DNA of 48,177 nucleotides from Cypionkella sp. (GTDB lineage: Bacteria; Pseudomonadota; Alphaproteobacteria; Rhodobacterales; Rhodobacteraceae), in the NCBI GenBank assembly GCA_023255415.1, contig JALRIN010000023.1, positions 1 to 48,177 on the forward strand. The letters are read 5' to 3'. Below the pieces are notes generated by a model, which worked only from the letters and a program-made list of their open reading frames with translations, searched no databases and was not told where the DNA came from. The translations under genes and the position numbers were made by a program. Shown one piece after another: positions 39,562 through 47,435 of the stretch (within the stretch, counting starts at the first letter, position 1; each line of letters begins with the position of its first letter).

Positions 39562-40482
39562 ATGACCCCTGAATTCATTGTTCTGGTCATCACCGGCATC
39601 GTAGGGCTGACGACGCCTATTCTTTTGGCAGGTCTGGGCGAATTGGTGGTCGAGAAATCCGGCGTGCTGAACCTTGGCGTTGAAGGCATGATGCTGATGG
39701 GTGCGCTTGCGGGCTTTGGTGTCACCGTGATGACCTTTAACCCTTGGCTTGGCCTGATCAGCGCCGCCGCTGCAGGCGCGGTTTTGGCGCTGCTGTTTGG
39801 GGTGATGGTGTTAAGCCTGAACTCGAACCAAGTCGCCACTGGCCTTGCGCTGACGATCTTTGGCATCGGGGTGTCATCGCTGATTGGCAGCAAGATGTTT
39901 CAAGGCAGAATCACGCCGGTTTTTGGTTCGGTCTTTCCCAACAGCCTTGCTAAAGATCCGATTTTGCAGGTTTTTTTCGGTTATTCGCCGATTGTCTACT
40001 TTGCGCTGATCATGGTGCCCCTGGTTGCGTGGTTTTTGAAATCCACCCGCGCCGGGTTGATCTTGCGCGCAGTGGGGGAAAACGACCACTCCGCCCATTC
40101 GATCGGCTATTCGGTGATCGGTGTGCGCTACGCGGCCATCGCCTTTGGCGGCGCGATGGCGGGGATTGGTGGGGCCTATTTCACCATGGTGATCACCCCG
40201 ATGTGGAGCAACGAACTGACCGCCGGCCGTGGCTGGCTGGCGCTGTCTTTGGTGGTTTTTGCCGGCTGGCGCACATGGCGGCTTTTCGCAGGTGCCTTCT
40301 TTTTCGGCATTCTGATGTCTTTAGAGCTTTATGCCAAAGGTGCTGGTTTTTCTTTCCTGCCGTCGCAATTTTGGGCAGCAATGCCTTTTCTTATGACCGT
40401 GGTTGCGCTTACATTCATCTCGTCTCGGGGGAACGTAGGGGCCTCTGCGCCTGCTTGCCTTGGCAAGCCCTTTCTGCCGTAA
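39562..40482 (+). CDS. ABC transporter permease, nucleoside/nucleobase type (second)
   Basis: A 306-aa permease whose N-terminal TTPILLAGLGELVVEKSGVLNLGVEGMMLMGAL is the paired signature to the first permease (cf. NupQ/YufQ). Later segments include LRAVGENDHSAHSIGYSVIGVRYAAIAFGGAMAGIGGAY. The ATG follows an AGGAGAG site and lies 1 nt beyond the first permease's stop. About eight membrane segments are visible. The upstream in-frame extension lies inside the first permease and is rejected. Confidence 0.92.
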   Translation: MTPEFIVLVITGIVGLTTPILLAGLGELVVEKSGVLNLGVEGMMLMGALAGFGVTVMTFNPWLGLISAAAAGAVLALLFGVMVLSLNSNQVATGLALTIFGIGVSSLIGSKMFQGRITPVFGSVFPNSLAKDPILQVFFGYSPIVYFALIMVPLVAWFLKSTRAGLILRAVGENDHSAHSIGYSVIGVRYAAIAFGGAMAGIGGAYFTMVITPMWSNELTAGRGWLALSLVVFAGWRTWRLFAGAFFFGILMSLELYAKGAGFSFLPSQFWAAMPFLMTVVALTFISSRGNVGASAPACLGKPFLP

Positions 40483-40507
40483 CAAAACCTCTCAACAGGA
40501 GACTTCG

Positions 40508-41590
40508 ATGACTACGATTTCCCGTCGCACACTGATGAAAGGCGTTGGCGCTGCTGCCACCCTTTCGATGATCGGCACTGCCGCGCATGCCGAAGACAAG
40601 GTGAAGGTTGGCTTCATCTTCCTTGGCCCTATTGGCGACTATGGCTGGACTTGGGCGCATAACAAAGGCCGCGAAGCGATTGAATACGCGCTTGGTGACA
40701 AGGTTGAAACCGTCTACGTCGAGAACGTCGCAGAAGACGCCTCGGCAATCCCGGTGCTGCGCGATCTGGCGCAACAGGGTTGCAAGCTGATCTTCACGAC
40801 CTCTTACGGCTATATGGATCAGACCCTGCAAGTCGCAAGCGAATTCCCCGATGTAAAGTTCGAACATTGCACCGGATTTAAGCGCGCCGACAACGTCGCG
40901 ACCTATAACTCGAAATTCCACGAAGGCCGCGCTGTTCTGGGCACCATCGCTGGCAAAATGTCGGCTTCGGGCACCTTGGGCTATCTTGGCTCGTATAAAG
41001 TGCCAGAAGTGGTCTTGGGCGTGAACGCTTTCTGCTTGGCTGCACAAAAGCAAAACCCAGCTGCGACGGTGAAACTGGTGCTGATCGACAGCTGGTTTGA
41101 CCCACCGAAAGAAGCTGCTGCAACCGAGACCCTGATCAACCTGGGCTGTGACATCGTCACCACCCACACCGACAGCCCCGGCCCGCTGCAGATCCTTGAG
41201 CAAAAAGGCCTGCACGGCTTTGGCCAAGGCGCTGACATGTCGGCTTTTGCGCCAAACGCGCATTTGACCGCCATCGAAGACATCTGGGGCCCCTATTACG
41301 TCGAGCGCGCGCAAGCCATCGTCGACGGCACTTGGGAGTCGAAAGACACTTGGGATGGCATGAAAGAGAACACGGTTGTGATCTCGCCTTACAACCCAGT
41401 GATCCCAGCCGATGTTGTGGCTTTGGCAGACGGCGTTCAGGCTGGCTACAAAGACGGCAGCTATGACATCTTCACCGGCCCGATCTTTGACCAGGACGGC
41501 GTCGAGCGGGTGAAGGAAGGCGAGATCATGACGCTTGAGCAATTGGCAACCATTGATTGGTTCGTCAAAGGCGTCGAATCCGCCGCGTAA
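40508..41590 (+). CDS. BMP-family substrate-binding protein of the nucleobase/nucleoside transporter
   Basis: A 360-aa periplasmic binding protein. The N-terminus SRRTLMKGVGAAATLSMIG followed by AHA-ED looks like a Tat-type signal with twin Arg and a cleavage site near residue 29. The mature protein has VGFIFLGPIGDYGWTWAHNKG and the basic-membrane-protein fold, whose known members bind nucleosides (PnrA/Med-type) or, in this subgroup, purine bases. An in-frame start 16 codons upstream is ignored because AACAGGAG precedes the chosen ATG. It is the last gene of the importer operon and is followed by a strong terminator. Confidence 0.92.
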   Translation: MTTISRRTLMKGVGAAATLSMIGTAAHAEDKVKVGFIFLGPIGDYGWTWAHNKGREAIEYALGDKVETVYVENVAEDASAIPVLRDLAQQGCKLIFTTSYGYMDQTLQVASEFPDVKFEHCTGFKRADNVATYNSKFHEGRAVLGTIAGKMSASGTLGYLGSYKVPEVVLGVNAFCLAAQKQNPAATVKLVLIDSWFDPPKEAAATETLINLGCDIVTTHTDSPGPLQILEQKGLHGFGQGADMSAFAPNAHLTAIEDIWGPYYVERAQAIVDGTWESKDTWDGMKENTVVISPYNPVIPADVVALADGVQAGYKDGSYDIFTGPIFDQDGVERVKEGEIMTLEQLATIDWFVKGVESAA

Positions 41591-41607
41591 TCGCGCAAAC
41601 TTTCGGC

Positions 41608-41636
41608 AAAAAGGCCCGCGATCTGCGGGCCTTTTT
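41608..41636 (+). terminator. Rho-independent terminator of the transporter operon
   Basis: AAAAAGGCCCGC-gatct-GCGGGCCTTTTT: a perfect 12-bp stem with A and T runs on both sides, 18 bp after the binding-protein stop. It is symmetrical and also lies just beyond the convergent glycosyltransferase gene, so it can act on both strands. Confidence 0.95.
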
Positions 41637-41642
41637 CATGCG

Positions 41643-42596
41643 CTAACGGCGATAGGGCGCGACCATTGCGGCATAAAGCTTTTCGGCCCTGCGCTGCCTG
41701 CGCGCGATCTTTTCGGTTTGCAGCATCAATTCCATCTGCGCGCGCACCGCCGCACCATAGCGCAAAATGCTGTCATCACGGGCCTCGGGCTGGTTGCGGC
41801 TTTGCCAATAGTCATCGGTGTGGCGGGCATTGGCATCTGTGGTCTGCGCCACAGCCCCACGCCCACGCAAGCGCCGCTGCATAAAACTGTCCCAAGTCTT
41901 TAGCCCGTAATGATTATACTGCGCCAATCGGTGCGAGACCGCATTCACCCGACCATTGCGCAACTGCTTCCACAGCGGCAAATCGGGGTCAGTCTGGGTC
42001 TGGGTGCCGTCGCCCCACAGCACCGCAAGCGGCAGCTTTTCGCGCAGCCCCACCAACGAATGGTTGTGAATTTCGCGAAACCGCGCCGGGGCCCGTGTCA
42101 GGGTTTTCAGCGCGATATTGGCCTCGTGCTTCAGCGGTAGCCGCATCTGAAACCTTGGACAAATCGGGCCTTTGCGCCAGTTGACCTCGGGTTCGGCTGC
42201 GAAAAACATGCCGTTCAGCGCGATAACATCGACCTCGGGCTCTGCGCGCTCGGTCAGATCGCTGACCTGCCCCGCCCCCAGATGCACGTTCAGAAATTCA
42301 TCGGCATCCAGCATCATCAGCCAATCTGCGCTGTCAATATCATGGTGCTTGCGGATCTTGGCATAGCCCGCGTGCTGCGGGATCTCGCCCGGTTTCACCG
42401 CATTGGGCACATGCGCGATAAACCCCGCATCGGCCAAGCCCGCAAGCAGACGATCCGTGCCATCGCTGCAATCATTCGAGGCCACGATGATCTGATCAAA
42501 CCCCAGCACCAGATGATGCGCCACCCATTCCAAAACGAAGGGGCCTTCGTTTTTCATACTGGAAATCAACACATGGCGGGCGGGGGATGCGGTCAC
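41643..42596 (-). CDS. Family-2-type glycosyltransferase
   Basis: A protein of about 317 aa with the GT-A pattern VLISSMKNEGPFVLEWVAHHLVLGFDQIIVASNDCSDGTD and the metal-binding LMMLDADEFLNVHLG. These belong to the glycosyl transferase family 2/GT92-like proteins common in Rhodobacteraceae surface polysaccharide loci. The frame opens at a TTG (42635). I prefer the GTG at 42596, with AAAGG upstream. The C-terminal third is rich in Arg and Gln (RRLRGRGAVAQ, KIARRQRRAEK). Sugar donor and acceptor are unknown; galE and ugd nearby could supply UDP-galactose or UDP-glucuronate. It is divergent from the nitrilase-family gene. Confidence 0.8.
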   Translation of the reverse strand: MTASPARHVLISSMKNEGPFVLEWVAHHLVLGFDQIIVASNDCSDGTDRLLAGLADAGFIAHVPNAVKPGEIPQHAGYAKIRKHHDIDSADWLMMLDADEFLNVHLGAGQVSDLTERAEPEVDVIALNGMFFAAEPEVNWRKGPICPRFQMRLPLKHEANIALKTLTRAPARFREIHNHSLVGLREKLPLAVLWGDGTQTQTDPDLPLWKQLRNGRVNAVSHRLAQYNHYGLKTWDSFMQRRLRGRGAVAQTTDANARHTDDYWQSRNQPEARDDSILRYGAAVRAQMELMLQTEKIARRQRRAEKLYAAMVAPYRR

Positions 42597-42716
42597 AATC
42601 GGGCCTTTACTCTTGACCCTGCCATTGAAAACCAAGCCCGCGCAATGTCAACCACGGCACGCGTGACAATGCCGCCCCACCTTGCCATGATGCGGCAAAA
42701 CCACGCGAGGCCTGCC

Positions 42717-43484
42717 ATGATCCACCGTCTTGCCCTGCTGCAATGTGCCTCGCCCGCAAGCGAGCCCGAGGCCGCTTTTGCAGCCCTTGCCCCGGCGCTC
42801 AACGCCGCGGCCGCTGCAGGCGCGCAGATGTTGGTTGCCCCCGAAGCCCTGCTGCCGGGCTATAACAGCCCAAGGATTGCAGAGCTTGCCCAAGCCCAAG
42901 GCGGCGCGTGGCAGCAGCGGCTGGCGCAGATCTGCCGCAAGGCGGGCTGCGGCGTGACGCTTGGCTACAGCGAACGCGCGGGCGACGATGTCTTTAACGC
43001 AGCACTTTGTCTGGATGCGCAGGGGCAGGTTTTGGCCAATTACCGCAAAATTCAGCTTTACGGTGCGCGTGAAGCCGGGCTTTACCGCGCTGGTGACAAC
43101 TATTGCGTCTTTGACTTTATGGGCGAGAAAGCCGCCCTGTTGATCTGCTATGACGTTGAATTTGCACCCCATATCGCGGCACTTGCGGCGCGCGGCGTCA
43201 GCACGATCTTTGTGCCGACCGCCAATATGCTGCCCTTTACCCATGTTGCAGCGGCCACCGTGCCCGCCATGGCTGCAAACCACGGCGTGACGATTGTTTA
43301 CGCCAATTTCTGCGGCAGTGAAGGCGATCTGATCTATGCCGGCGGCTCGGTTATCGCGGGGCCACATGGCGAGGTTTTGGCGCAAGCAGGTCAAACCACG
43401 AGCCTGCTGATTGCCGATATTCCGCCGCGCGACCTGGCACGGCTGACCAGCCAAAGCCGCGATTACCGCCCGATCAGCGGCTAA
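42717..43484 (+). CDS. Carbon-nitrogen hydrolase (nitrilase superfamily)
   Basis: A 255-aa enzyme with the Glu-Lys-Cys triad: Glu43 in VAPEALLPGY, Lys111 in YRKIQLYG and Cys144 in LICYDVEFAPH. The family hydrolyses nitriles, amides or carbamoyl groups. Length and LICYDVEF favour an amidase or N-carbamoyl-amine hydrolase type over a true nitrilase. The frame is open far upstream, but the ATG at 42717 with GAGG before it fits the family N-terminus (HRLALLQCASP). Its last 11 nt overlap the convergent galE end. Substrate unknown. Confidence 0.85.
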   Translation: MIHRLALLQCASPASEPEAAFAALAPALNAAAAAGAQMLVAPEALLPGYNSPRIAELAQAQGGAWQQRLAQICRKAGCGVTLGYSERAGDDVFNAALCLDAQGQVLANYRKIQLYGAREAGLYRAGDNYCVFDFMGEKAALLICYDVEFAPHIAALAARGVSTIFVPTANMLPFTHVAAATVPAMAANHGVTIVYANFCGSEGDLIYAGGSVIAGPHGEVLAQAGQTTSLLIADIPPRDLARLTSQSRDYRPISG

Positions 43485-44460
43485 AGCCAGGCTTGCGGCT
43501 CCAGGCAAGCGCGTCGCCGATCATCAGCGGCAGCGTCGAGCGTTCGGGCCGCCAGCCCAGTTCTTCGCGCGCGCGCGCCGATCCCGAAACCAGCGCCGCC
43601 GCATCCCCCGCCCGCCGCGCGCCAAGCGTCATCGGCACTTCGCGGTTGGTAACAGCGCGGCTGGCATCCACCACTTGGCGCACCGAAAACCCGTGCCCGG
43701 TGCCAAGGTTAAAGGCGCGATTGCCCCGCCCTGCCAGCAGCCATTGCAGACCTTTGACATGGGCATCGGCCAGATCGCTGACATGCACATAATCGCGCAC
43801 GCAGGTGCCATCTGGCGTGGGATAATCCTGCCCAAAAATCGTCAACGCCGGTCTGCGCCCTTCAATCGCATCCAGCATCAGCGGAATCAGATGGGTTTCG
43901 GGGCGGTGCTGTTCGCCCACCTCTGCCTCGGGGTCGGCACCTGCGACGTTGAAATAGCGAAAGATCACATGGTTCAGCCCATGTGCTGGCCCGAAATTTT
44001 TTACAATCTCTTCAATTGCCTTTTTCGACGCCCCATAGGCGTTGATCGGATATTGCGGGGTATCCTCGTTCAACAGCACGCCGTCCTGATCGCCGTAGGT
44101 GGCACAAGTGCTTGAAAACACAAAGTTCAAACAGCCAGCCCGCACCGCCGCCTCAACCAAGTTCAGCGACCCGTTGACGTTCACCCGCCAATAGCGACCC
44201 GGATCGCTCATCGATTCGCCCACAAGCGACAGTGCCGCAAAATGCAGCACCGCGATGGCTTTGTATTGTGCAAAAGCCGCGTCCAGCGCAGCAGGATCCA
44301 TCAGATCGCCCTGAAACAGCGGGCCAAATTTCACCGCCTCGGCCCAGCCAGTGCTAAGGTTGTCAAAGGCCACTGGCGTGAACCCTGCCCGCGCCAAGGC
44401 CTTGCAGGCATGCGCACCAATATAACCCGCCCCGCCCGTCACCAAAACATGTTGCGTCAT
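43474..44460 (-). CDS. galE: UDP-glucose 4-epimerase
   Basis: A short-chain dehydrogenase-type epimerase of 328 aa, interconverting UDP-glucose and UDP-galactose with bound NAD. The Rossmann loop VTGGAGYIGAHACKAL lies at residues 7-22, the catalytic Ser/Thr in FSSTCATYGDQDG and the Tyr-x3-Lys in YGASKKAIEEI. RYFNVAGADPEAEVGE and GTCVRDYVHVSDLADAH are typical GalE blocks. AAGGGGTGGCA precedes the ATG; an in-frame start two codons upstream is possible. It follows ugd with a 27-nt gap, so the two are co-transcribed to make nucleotide sugars for surface polysaccharide. Confidence 0.95.
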   Translation of the reverse strand: MTQHVLVTGGAGYIGAHACKALARAGFTPVAFDNLSTGWAEAVKFGPLFQGDLMDPAALDAAFAQYKAIAVLHFAALSLVGESMSDPGRYWRVNVNGSLNLVEAAVRAGCLNFVFSSTCATYGDQDGVLLNEDTPQYPINAYGASKKAIEEIVKNFGPAHGLNHVIFRYFNVAGADPEAEVGEQHRPETHLIPLMLDAIEGRRPALTIFGQDYPTPDGTCVRDYVHVSDLADAHVKGLQWLLAGRGNRAFNLGTGHGFSVRQVVDASRAVTNREVPMTLGARRAGDAAALVSGSARAREELGWRPERSTLPLMIGDALAWSRKPGFSR

Positions 44461-44487
44461 TGCCACCCCTTCAAACTGGAACAGACC

Positions 44488-45792
44488 TTAGCGGCCAACA
44501 GCCGTATATACCTCAAAGCCCGCGGCTTTGGCCTCGACTTCGGAATAGATATTGCGCAGATCGGCCATGCGCGGCAGCTGCATCTTCTTGGCCAATTTTT
44601 CCAGATCCATTGCACGGAACTCGTTCCACTCGGTCAAAAGTACAACCAAATCAGCCCCTTGCGCCGCCTGATAGGGGGTTTCAACCCATTTCACCCCCGG
44701 CAACAGCGCCTCGCCTTCGCGCTGACCTTGCGGGTCGCAGACGCGGACTTTGGCCCCACCCCCGACCAGCGCGGGCACGATCGTCAGTGCTGGTGCGTCG
44801 CGCATATCGTCGGTATTGGGCTTGAACGTCACCCCCAGCACAGCAATGGTCTTGCCGTTGAACGATCCGTCACACAGATCTTCCAGCTTGGCGATCATCC
44901 GCCGCTTGATCTCTTCATTGACCTTGATCACGGTTTCGGTGATCTGCATCGGCACCGCATATTCTTGCCCGATGCGCGCCAAAGCCTTGGTGTCTTTGGG
45001 GAAACAGCTGCCGCCATAGCCCGGCCCCGCATGCAAAAACTTGTTGCCGATGCGCCCGTCCATCCCCATGCCCTTAGAGACATCCTTAATATCGGCACCA
45101 ACCTTTTCGCACAGCGCCGCGATCTCGTTGATAAAGGTGATCTTGGTCGCCAAAAACGCATTGGCGGCGTATTTGATCATCTCGGCGCTTTCAAGCCCGG
45201 TATAGACCACGGGGAATTCGCGCAAAAACAGCGGGCGATAGACATCGGCCATTACCTTGCGGGCCTTGGCGGTTTCAACCCCGACGACAACGCGGTCAGG
45301 CCGCATGAAATCGTCAATGGCAGCGCCTTCGCGCAGAAATTCAGGGTTCGAGGCCACATCGAAATCGGCCGCCGGATTGGCCGCCCGCGCGGCCTCGGCC
45401 ACTTTGCGGTTGGTGCCAACCGGCACGGTTGATTTGGTGACGATCACCGCATAGCCGGTCAGCGCACGGCCAATTTCTTCGGCAGCCGCCATCACATAGG
45501 TCAGATCCGCGTGGCCATCGCCGCGCCGTGTCGGCGTGCCCACCGCGATGAAAACCGCATCCGCACCCGCCACGGCATCGGCCAGATCAAGCGTGAAAGA
45601 CAACCGGCCCGCGGCGACGTTCTTGGCCATCAGCACATCTAGCCCCGGTTCGAAAATCGGCACCTCGCCTGCGTTCAGCCGGTCAATCTTGCGCGGATCT
45701 TTGTCGACGCAGATCACCTCATGCCCAAAATCCGAGAAACACACGCCCGAGACCAAGCCGACATAGCCTGTTCCAATCATCGCAATTTTCAT
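44488..45792 (-). CDS. ugd: UDP-glucose 6-dehydrogenase
   Basis: A 434-aa NAD-dependent enzyme oxidising UDP-glucose to UDP-glucuronate in two steps. The N-terminal MKIAMIGTGYVGLVSGVCFSD is the NAD loop, and the catalytic Cys lies at about residue 260 in GYGGSCFPKDTKAL. TFKPNTDDMRDAPAL opens the C-terminal UDP-binding domain. Length is standard. It begins a small minus-strand unit with galE. The region upstream (45793-45844) is the short gap to an EamA gene on the same strand. Confidence 0.96.
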   Translation of the reverse strand: MKIAMIGTGYVGLVSGVCFSDFGHEVICVDKDPRKIDRLNAGEVPIFEPGLDVLMAKNVAAGRLSFTLDLADAVAGADAVFIAVGTPTRRGDGHADLTYVMAAAEEIGRALTGYAVIVTKSTVPVGTNRKVAEAARAANPAADFDVASNPEFLREGAAIDDFMRPDRVVVGVETAKARKVMADVYRPLFLREFPVVYTGLESAEMIKYAANAFLATKITFINEIAALCEKVGADIKDVSKGMGMDGRIGNKFLHAGPGYGGSCFPKDTKALARIGQEYAVPMQITETVIKVNEEIKRRMIAKLEDLCDGSFNGKTIAVLGVTFKPNTDDMRDAPALTIVPALVGGGAKVRVCDPQGQREGEALLPGVKWVETPYQAAQGADLVVLLTEWNEFRAMDLEKLAKKMQLPRMADLRNIYSEVEAKAAGFEVYTAVGR

Positions 45793-45844
45793 GAATTAAC
45801 ACCTAAATCTGTTTGTCTCTGTCTAGAAACTCTGGTCTGCCCTG

Positions 45845-46735
45845 TCAAACGCCATGGCCTGCCCGCTGGGCCTCGGTGGCATCGCGCCACGACACCCAAG
45901 AAATCGCGGCGATAATCATCGCGCCGCCCAGCAGCACAAATCCGTCCACCGCCTCGTGAAACACCAAAGCCCCCAACAGGCTGGCCCAGACCAACTGCAA
46001 AAACGTCACCGGCTGCGTCACCGCGATGGGGGCCGCCTTGAACGCCCGCGTCATGCAGTAGTGCCCCGAGGTGGCCCCAAGTGCCACCAGCGCCAGCCAA
46101 GCCAATTGTGCCCCGGTCACCGGCACCCAAACCCACCAGGCCAAGGGCGCAAGCCCCGCCGTCACCGTCAGTGACAAGACCGCCACCACCTGCGAGGCCG
46201 AGACCAAGCCGCTGAGGCGTTTGGCAAAAAGATAGCTGCCGCAAAAGCAGATCGAGGCGGCGATTTGCGAGAAATGCCCCAGCGTCAGCACCTGCAGCCC
46301 CGGCCGCAGCACCACCAGCGCGCCCAGCAGCGCCACGCCCACCGCCAGCAGCTTGCGCAAAGCCAGTGCCTCGCCGAAAAACGCGGCACTGGCCAAGATC
46401 ATCAGCACCGGATTCAGATAGCCAATCGCAGTGACCTGCGCGACGGGGATGCGCACCATCGCATAAAACCAAAACAGCACCGCCGCCGAATGCATCAGCC
46501 CGCGCCACCCAAACAGCCGCAAGGCCTGGCCCGGCAGCTTTGTGCGAAACAGCTTTGGCAGCACCGGCAGCAGGAACATAACGCCAAAGGCAAAGCGCAA
46601 AAACGCGGACTGCGCCACCGGCAGATCGGTGCCCAAATAGCGCACCACGCCATTGACGGTTACAAAAGACAGACCCGAAAGGACCATCCAAAAAATGCCC
46701 TCACGCGGGCGACCAAGGTCGGTAAAGCGTTCCAT
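45845..46735 (-). CDS. EamA-family (DMT superfamily) transporter
   Basis: A 296-aa protein with ten hydrophobic stretches in two EamA repeats; typical are SFVTVNGVVRYLGTDLPVAQSAFLRF early and MTRAFKAAPIAVTQPVTFLQLVWASLLGALVFHEAV late. The direction and cargo of transport are unknown; relatives carry amino acids, S-adenosylmethionine or sugars. The gap to ugd downstream is 52 nt and the gap from the LysE-type gene upstream is 18 nt, so it may be co-transcribed with the latter. A second EamA protein at 21817 is only distantly similar. Confidence 0.87.
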   Translation of the reverse strand: MERFTDLGRPREGIFWMVLSGLSFVTVNGVVRYLGTDLPVAQSAFLRFAFGVMFLLPVLPKLFRTKLPGQALRLFGWRGLMHSAAVLFWFYAMVRIPVAQVTAIGYLNPVLMILASAAFFGEALALRKLLAVGVALLGALVVLRPGLQVLTLGHFSQIAASICFCGSYLFAKRLSGLVSASQVVAVLSLTVTAGLAPLAWWVWVPVTGAQLAWLALVALGATSGHYCMTRAFKAAPIAVTQPVTFLQLVWASLLGALVFHEAVDGFVLLGGAMIIAAISWVSWRDATEAQRAGHGV

Positions 46736-46753
46736 CGCCGCAGCAAACGCCGC

Positions 46754-47359
46754 TTAGCCGCCAAAGGCAAGCCCCGCCGCGATGGCCCACATCGTGGCGC
46801 CGACGATCAGCTCTAACACCACCCAGGCGCGGGGGTTTTCAAACACCGGTGCCAGCAGCCGCGCGCCAAAACCAAGCGTCAGGAAAAACACAAAACTGCC
46901 CAGCGCCGCGCCCAAACCAAAGCTAAGCCGGTGCGGATCATATTGCGCCGCAATCGACCCCAGCAGCACCACTGTGTCCAGATAAACATGCGGATTGGCC
47001 CAGGTCAGCACCAGCACCGTCATCAAAACCGCGCGCAGGCTGGCTGCCTCGCCGCCCTGCGGACGCAGCGCCTCGCCACCGGCAAAGGCCGCGCGAAACC
47101 GCATCGCGCCATAGGCCAGCAAAAACGCCACGCCGCCCCAGCGCATCGCCTCGCCCAGCCAAGGCAGCGCGGTCGATGCCGCCCCAAAGCCCGCCACCCC
47201 CGCCGCAATCAAGATCGCATCCGATCCCGCGCAGGCCAGCACCACCGCCAGCACATGCTCGCGCCGGATGCCTTGGCGCAGCACGAAAGCATTCTGCGCC
47301 CCAATCGCCAAGATCAGGCTGAGCGAGACCAAAAATCCGTGCAGTGCCGCATCAAACAT
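46754..47359 (-). CDS. LysE/ArgO-type amino acid exporter
   Basis: A 201-aa membrane protein with six hydrophobic segments. GFLVSLSLILAIGAQNAFVLRQGIRREHVLAVVLACAGSDAILI contains the GAQN(A/x)FVL motif of LysE/ArgO exporters, and LTWANPHVYLDTVVLLG is the second family block. Cargo is probably arginine, lysine or a related basic amino acid. The ATG at 47359 has an AAGGGGGG site; the 21 codons upstream in the frame are not supported. A LysR-type partner (ArgP) often accompanies such genes, but none is here. Confidence 0.9.
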   Translation of the reverse strand: MFDAALHGFLVSLSLILAIGAQNAFVLRQGIRREHVLAVVLACAGSDAILIAAGVAGFGAASTALPWLGEAMRWGGVAFLLAYGAMRFRAAFAGGEALRPQGGEAASLRAVLMTVLVLTWANPHVYLDTVVLLGSIAAQYDPHRLSFGLGAALGSFVFFLTLGFGARLLAPVFENPRAWVVLELIVGATMWAIAAGLAFGG

Positions 47360-47392
47360 CGCAGTCCCCCCTTCATCCCCCAGACATGACAA

Positions 47393-47412
47393 AGGCGGGG
47401 AAGCCCCCGCCT
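47393..47412 (-). terminator. Terminator hairpin after yebC
   Basis: AGGCGGGG / CCCCGCCT with a 4-nt loop, 23 bp after the yebC stop. On the yebC strand it ends in TTTGT, a short U-rich tail. It lies in the 76-bp gap before the LysE-type gene. Confidence 0.7.
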
Positions 47413-47435
47413 GCGTCGTCACTCCTGTGGCCCGA

